DNA of 64,000 bases from Larix kaempferi (Eukaryota; Streptophyta; Pinopsida; Pinales; Pinaceae): contig BSBM01000643.1 of assembly GCA_027924585.1 (NCBI GenBank), positions 18,400,501 through 18,464,500 of the forward strand, written 5' to 3'. A program made the position numbers and the translations under genes. The notes under the pieces were generated by a model, which saw only the letters and a program-made list of their open reading frames with translations, made no database searches and was not told where the DNA came from. The first letter of the stretch is position 1, and every line of letters begins with the position of its first letter. Shown here in pieces: positions 58,441 to 64,000 of this stretch.

Positions 58441-59690
58441 CTGTGTCCTGGAACCCATGGTTCCTAACAGGTGAAGCACAACTTCCTTCTTCTCAATTCA
58501 TCTCGATCTTGGTAATAGTTATCCTTCTTGAAGTTTCCAGAAGTACCTTTCATGGGTGGCCTTTGATTCTTGAATTGAGTAGGACCAATAGTCCTAGGAG
58601 TAAATCTAGTCCTCAGAATAGATTCTTGCAATTCCCTTCTTCTACTTAGTGCATCTTGCAAGGTAGAGGGTTTGTAAGCATTCACCAAACCTTTCAAAGG
58701 TTCTGATAACCCTTCAATGAACAACAAGATCAATCTAGCTTCTGAGATATCAGAGACCATCAAAACTATTTTTTGAAACTTAGATTTGTAAGCTTCAGGA
58801 GTTCCAGTCTACTTCACTTGTGCTAGTTCTCTAAAGGTGATCTTAGTATCTCTTCTTTCGAATCTTTCAACCAACTTTCTTGTGAACTCTTCATAAGTGG
58901 TCACTTGATCATTCCCAAGTGTTTTCAGGCCATGAAACCACCAATCATTGGCTTCCCCATCTAAGTGCAGAGTATCCAACTTAATGGAATTTTTCTCAGC
59001 CATTGGATTTAACTAAAAATAAGTATCAAGCTTCTAAATCCAGGAGTTATCAATGCACTTCTATGAGCCATCAAAGTAAGGCAAAGAAATGTTACCAATA
59101 GCATTTCTTAACTCATAGTTCTGATTTGGTATCCAAAAGCTTCCTCTCGATTTTTTCTTGTACTGAAGATGACATAAATCTTTGAATGGAAAATCCCTTC
59201 TACATTCTTCATTCAGTTTGAGGTACACAACATATTTGTCTTCCCATGAAGCAAGACCTTCACTTCGAACCTCAGGTTCCTCTCTTTGTTATTCAGTAAA
59301 CTTGGGAATAGTAGGCCTGGAATGTAGCTGAGATTCCATATTGAATTCATTAGGGAGATTGTGAGGCCCATTTCTTGAGAAAATAGAGCCACCACCAATC
59401 TTCCTTTTTCCATGTGGGGTACCATTGTCACTCCCCTCTCCATTTTTGCTCCCTAGCTGCTAAGCTAAGAACTCTTTGTTCTCTTTTCCATATTGAACAA
59501 TATTTTCAGAGATGTCTTGTAATCCTTTCATCATGCTTTGAACACAGATTTTGAACTCATATTTGTCTTCATTGTGAGACATATCTGACTCTCCTTGTAG
59601 CTTTCCTTCAGTAGAATTGATTTCTTCTCCCTCTTCCTCCTCTGACAGAGGATCCTTCTTCTTAGAATATAAGTATCTTTTTGGACTCAT
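58441..59690 (-). pseudogene. gypsy-3 gag, broken
   Basis: ATG at 59690 opens MSPKRYLYSKKKDPLSEEEE, an acidic N-terminus. The capsid follows (KLDTLHLDGEANDWWFHG, TYEEFTRKLVERFERRD, FIEGLSEPLKGLVNAYKP) and the knuckle region near 58455 reads CFTC-stop-EPWVPGHRC. Stops lie at about 59460, 59280, 59047, 58806 and 58464. Confidence 0.88.
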
Positions 59691-59726
59691 CGAAAGATGT
59701 CAAGATCAATAGGTTCATAGGACAAT

Positions 59727-59738
59727 GATCTAATACCA
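59727..59738 (-). other. gypsy-3 primer-binding site
   Basis: TGGTATTAGATC on the minus strand, one base from the LTR end. It differs at two positions from the Met-tRNA consensus TGGTATCAGAGC. Confidence 0.8.
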
Positions 59739-59739
59739 C

Positions 59740-59925
59740 TGTAATGTAGCAACTAGGTTTGGTGATACAAAAAATCACTCTCTTGGAAACTCAATTAGAA
59801 ACAGTGGATGCAGGGAGCTAGTTTGAATATGGGTTAGCAAAATCAAGTTCTCTGGATAGGAGGAGGATTATGTTAGCTTATAATACATTTTAAAAAAGCA
59901 TTGGGACCATTGATGTTTCAAAGTC
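59740..59925 (-). repeat. gypsy-3 5' LTR remnant, about 186 bp
   Basis: Matches 46317 to about 46500 of the 3' LTR (TGTAATGTA(C/G)CAACTAGG onward). Upstream LTR sequence is missing; it is joined directly to a different element's gag at about 59926. Confidence 0.85.
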
Positions 59926-60640
59926 CCAAACATATTCATTTTTCGACTGCTTGATCTCTTTGAGTTTAGTAATACACTGTTATTCATATTTTGGATTTTT
60001 AAATTCATCTTTTAAGGAATCTCTAATTTCTTCCACAGTTTTTGGTGGTTTTTTAGTAGGTACCTTTGCAAATTTCATGAACGAATCCAAAGAATTACCT
60101 ATAGAAGTTGTAATTAGTTGCACTCTTTTTACATTGTCATCTTACAATTTCTTAACAGTCCAGATTGCATCACGCAAAAACCAATGCTGCTCTGGATTTT
60201 CTAACCCATTCCCATGAAATATTGGTAGTTCAATATCATCCCCAGCCATTATGTTTCTTGGAGGTATTGGTTGACTTGATATTATAGGAACAACACTTAT
60301 AAGGGAATTATTCGTCGAAGTACTGCTCTAACTACCACTACTATTACTTGCTTGTACAAACTATGATGGGCTAGTATTTCTTACCTCAATTTTTGGCGAT
60401 GCAAGTGGGGTCGCAAGTATGTCATAGTGTCTAGCCTGATATGGTTCAATAGGATCATCCTCATAAATGGGTTGGAATCCTTCCTCTTTGTCATCTTTTC
60501 TATCATAATATTCATCTTCAATTTGTGATACTAGTCCGTAGTCCTTTCCTTTAGTCATGTTGCAACCCTTTCCTTTTGTCACAATTCTCCTTCTCTTACT
60601 TGACCAAAATGTTCTTCCAGTCTCCAATAGACTACACTCT
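59926..60640 (-). pseudogene. gypsy gag of a second element, 3' truncated
   Basis: Minus-strand reading: a charged segment (KGKDYGLVSQIEDEYYDRKD) from 60627, then MAGDDIELPIFHGNGLENPE at about 60249 and EQHWFLRDAIWTVKKL, later PKTVEEIRDSLKDEF and a KLKEIKQSKNEYVWDF end. Known plant gypsy gags share the HGNG-x-PEQHW-FLxxAxW signature. It carries stops (about 60360, 60144, 59982) and breaks off at the gypsy-3 LTR remnant. Confidence 0.8.
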
Positions 60641-61300
60641 TCATCTGTTTTTTTGTCTCCTTCCCTTTTAATGTCATCTCACTTCTTATAAAATACTCCT
60701 AGACCAATCCCTACCGACATCCCGAACCACTACACACAAACGATTTACTCGTTGGATTCCATCCTCATAACCCCTTTTTCACAAAGAAAAATTTTAATCC
60801 ATGGTTTCAAATATTTAAAGTACTTACCTCGGGGTCCTTGGAATAACTCCCCTTCAGTAGTACTGTAATATTTTATGGTCTCTACAACAAACTTCGTAAT
60901 ATATCCCTCCAATATATTGTCAAACCAGTAATTGACAACAAACTATATCTTATTATTTATACTTTTAAGAGTCCAGACTAGCTCGAGGGTTAAAAATGTA
61001 TGCTTACCCCCTTGAAATCACCTCTTTTATATGGTTAAACTTTCCAACCATTCTATCAAAATAATATGAGACTCCAAATAACACTTCATAAATATCTGAG
61101 GAAACATACTTATCTAACCATTTTTCTACATCAATATGTGGATCTATGTTCTAGATTTCAACAAACTCTCTTAGCTTCTTATCTATCCAATCCTGGATTT
61201 CAGGATTAGTCGGATGCCACATACCCCTTCGACACAACTCTCGGTCCCAGAAAAGAACAATTTGTTGGTGTAGATCTACTTCAACCAAGGTTCACTCAAT
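60641..61300 (-). other. Upstream region of the second gag, possible extra open frame remnant
   Basis: On the minus strand about 61235-61025 can be read as GMWHPTNPEIQDWIDKKL then IDPHIDVEKWLDKYVSSDI with one stop. It is protein-like and sits where some large gypsy elements have an extra frame before gag. The assignment is inference. Confidence 0.4.
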
Positions 61301-61977
61301 TAAACACCAACAAACCCCAAGACACTGGCCCTTTCGACATCACCTAAGAAGTAGGAAAAGTATCACCTGAGGTATCTATGGTAAGTATAGAAACCAGGTT
61401 TCTATAGTAGTGAAGGAGTGTGACAAGGGGCTACCAACCATGACATTCCAGACTTCGAAAGAACACACCACTTAAACAATTTGCAAGCATGCATACATGC
61501 ATTTAACTAACTGTAACATATGTTCATTAACTAGGCAATATCCATATTGTTCATACATCCACATTGATCAATATTCTTTCATCAATATTCAAAATGCAAC
61601 AAAATACATAACACATCATCACATCATTCATGCACAATGAACACCATATGTAACATGGAAAACCAAATGGGAGAAAACCACAAAAGCTCTTTATTTATTA
61701 ATGAGTCACAGTCAAAATAAGCACTTCATGTTTTACAATGACTTACATATTTCTTCTTCATGTGACTATTTCCTCATTCATCCTGGTTCATTGATACTTT
61801 TCTTATTAAGCTCATATTAAGTTTTGAATCCTGAGAAGTGTGACTGTGTCTGCAATGTCTATCCAATTTCAGAGATTCAATAGTTCTCTACACAGTCTTC
61901 ATTTACTGGTTCAGTCACAGCAAGATGATTTTGCAATGCTGAAGATAGAGATGGGAATTTGGACGTCCCAAAAGAAT

Positions 61978-62043
61978 GATTCAGATGTCATGAAGTGGTA
62001 TACACAGTCTGATTCAGATGTCATGAAGTGGTATACACAGTCT
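61978..62043. repeat. 33-bp perfect tandem duplication
   Basis: GATTCAGATGTCATGAAGTG... occurs twice at 61978 and 62011 with no differences. The open frame across it (61840-62055) has no recognisable motif. Confidence 0.95.
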
Positions 62044-63632
62044 CATATTAATTAAGGAATCTTAGAGGAGATATGGATTCTAAAGAGATGAACTGAATGC
62101 TTGGAGATACAATAGAACAAAATTCTCAAATTGTTGAATTGAGTTCGGGCGGAGCAATGTAATGCAAACCAATCTTCTTCGACCATGCAAGTACAATAAT
62201 TCTTGAAAGCTCCTAATTTCGTTGAGCGACCTTCACCAAACCTTGAGGTTCATTTATTTCTATAGCCATCCAACATGTTATGGAGCCAGACCTCGAGCTT
62301 CAGCTCCGATTTTATTTTGTAAATGTCATATATGCTCAATATATAAGGGCACATTTTGTATATACTACCTTTTGTAATGATACTAATTTTATATAATACG
62401 AATCGTTTTGTGCAACTTTCTCATGAGTTTCTCTTTTCTACGACATGAGTATAAAATCAAATGTACTTTGGTTTCATCGTCCTTTTTGTGTGTGCTTGAA
62501 TTTATGCATGGTAGTTCAATTCCTTTTTCTTTATGCGCAAATTTTTAGTCATCCTTTCCGTTGTCCTTTTCTTTTTACAAAACTCTTCAGTACATCATCA
62601 AAATTTTTTGTACCTATCTCATAGTTAGATTTATTTGAACTAGAACTCTTATTTCGACTATTATATTGATGCTGAAAATAATGTCTACCACTAGATACTA
62701 ATACATGTACACCATTTTTGTAACATTTTCATATATGAATATTACTTGAACATGATTGGGTGACTTTTGGATACACTGTTCTAGTTTCCTTGAATTCACA
62801 TAGAATTTTGAATGCAAGGGTTTCATCTACGCATTTTGAGAGTCATTAGAATAAGCAACAATTATCTGCTACCAGAAGAGTATTTTGATTGTGTGATCAA
62901 TTGCGCAAGTCTGTGAACATTTATTTACCCATTTTTGTGTGTGCATGGGTTTTTGTTGATATTCTGCAAACATGTTCTTACTTTTTGTAATATGTGCATT
63001 GTTCCCATTTGACTGTTCTATTGATATTTGAAAATTTTGAGCTTTTGTTGACACAAACCCAGTCGATAGGGGTTCCTCACTCTGTTGACATCCAACCCAT
63101 TGCGATCTCCCTGAGCACTGACCCAGACATGTTTTACCCTATCTAGCAACAACTGCGGAGCAGATGAAGTCTCACCCGAGATGTTCAAGGGAGAGTTGAC
63201 GGAACCATGTTTCTGTCGAATGAGGAAGGACCTTTGCGCATTCGCTTAGTCAACTTATTGCAACATTCACAAATAGATCTAACATTTCGACTTATGCATC
63301 TAGACAAAATCACATCATTATTCAACAGATCTTAGTGTCAAATAAACCATTATTGTGCAACAGATCTAGCAGGAAAACATCATTTGGAACAAGAAAGCAT
63401 TGCATCATTCATGTATTTAAGTGGCACATCACATTCATAGCAGTAAAACAGAAAGAGACACAGTAATTATGCTCAACATCACATCATATTAACCTTCGCA
63501 ATAACCCATATATACATTAGTATAGTTCTCATGTCGCATACCCGAATTAACAGTCAAGCAAAATCATCCATGCTCAATTGTCTCTTTGATTCATGGATCT
63601 CCCATCCGTCTCTCAACAAATACAATGCTATG

Positions 63633-63644
63633 TCTATTTATAGG
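63633..63644 (-). promoter_or_regulatory. TATA-type box in the putative LTR
   Basis: Minus strand reads CTATAAATAGAC. It is the right class of sequence for an LTR promoter, and lies within the LTR-like region. Function not shown. Confidence 0.5.
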
Positions 63645-64000
63645 CTTGCGCCTTTAAATTTGCGGTCCACTTAGGCAACCATCTAACTACTTCTTAACAA
63701 ACTTTACAAAAAGGATGACCCAAAAACCCACATAATGTGGTCCAAATGACCCAAAACCCACATAATACGGTCCAAATGAACCAAAACTACTTAATGCAGT
63801 CCAAATGACCCAAAACTACGTAAACTTATTGACTTGCGCATTGTTTTCCTTCTTGCGTAGCATCTTTGACCCCTCGCAACATCTATGATGCTGCACAGCT
63901 GACTCATCCAAACCGCCTACCAATAGCCCCCCAACAAAATATTTTGGCTCGCCCTCGAGCTATGTTAGTTGGACATGGTGTACTCATTGATCTTCAGCCT

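Larger units (their letters stand above)
46317..59925 (-). mobile_element. gypsy-3: Ty3/gypsy element split by a copia insertion
   Basis: Minus-strand order: a truncated 5' LTR (59925-59740), primer site, gag, protease, RT, RNase H, integrase, polypurine tract and 3' LTR (47867-46317). The integrase is interrupted at 55593/48476 by a complete copia element. The coding parts carry many stops and frameshifts. Two more LTRs of the same family lie at 24879-26749 and 40749-42621. Confidence 0.9.
61301..64000 (-). mobile_element. Probable leader and LTR of the second gypsy element, running off the window
   Basis: No gene is supported. The right part has LTR-like features in minus orientation: a TATA-type box near 63640 and a GAGGGCGAGCC...GGGGGGCTATTGG stretch near the window end, as in LTR starts of large gypsy elements. 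The sequence GACCCAAAACCCACATAAT and variants repeat about four times at 63716-63825. Exact LTR limits cannot be set because the other LTR is not visible. Confidence 0.5.

Overview
This is eukaryotic nuclear DNA from a seed plant with a large, repeat-rich genome. The evidence is AT-rich spacers, several nested Ty3/gypsy and Ty1/copia LTR retrotransposons with initiator-Met-tRNA primer sites, a plant-type leucine-rich-repeat receptor-like protein, and no bacterial features. The low gene density and decayed elements would fit a gymnosperm, but the species is not determinable from what I can see.

Layout. 1-201 is a shard of a gypsy gag. 830-6470 holds the only convincing intact host gene, an intronless LRR receptor-like protein (minus, start codon at 4606, stop at 2291). 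Its flanks recur at 36530-39230, where the gene is missing. 6959-13641 is a complete but inactivated chromovirus-type gypsy element (gypsy-1) with 970-bp LTRs and target-site duplication CCCTC. 14098-24225 is copy A of a roughly 2.7-kb dispersed repeat, split by a second gypsy element (gypsy-2, 14492-21862, duplication ACCAT). 24720-26749 is the 3' tail and LTR of a third gypsy family. 27617-34303 is copy B of the same 2.7-kb repeat, split at a different point by a 3.96-kb TG...CA unit (28388-32343, duplication GCATC) that looks like a very long solo LTR carrying minisatellites. Each copy preserves the other's empty insertion site.

34304-46316 holds the gene-less copy of the receptor locus, foldback repeats, two unidentified coding relics, and another LTR of the third family inside a tandem array. 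46317-59925 is a minus-strand gypsy element (gypsy-3). Its integrase is split by a minus-strand copia element (48481-55588, duplication AGTGC) that keeps only reverse transcriptase and RNase H plus large satellite-like arrays. 59926-64000 is a further minus-strand gypsy-type element: gag, an upstream leader, and probable LTR sequence running off the window.

How it works together. The receptor-like protein is probably the only product of the plant itself; it would act at the cell surface with partner kinases. Everything else is transposable-element sequence at various stages of decay. The nesting gives a relative order: gypsy-3 before copia, and the 2.7-kb repeats before gypsy-2 and the 3.96-kb unit. 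I saw no tRNA, rRNA, CRISPR or other non-repeat system, and nothing I would call a new biological system. The most informative features are the reciprocal empty sites, the presence/absence of the receptor gene, and the long solo-LTR-like unit.
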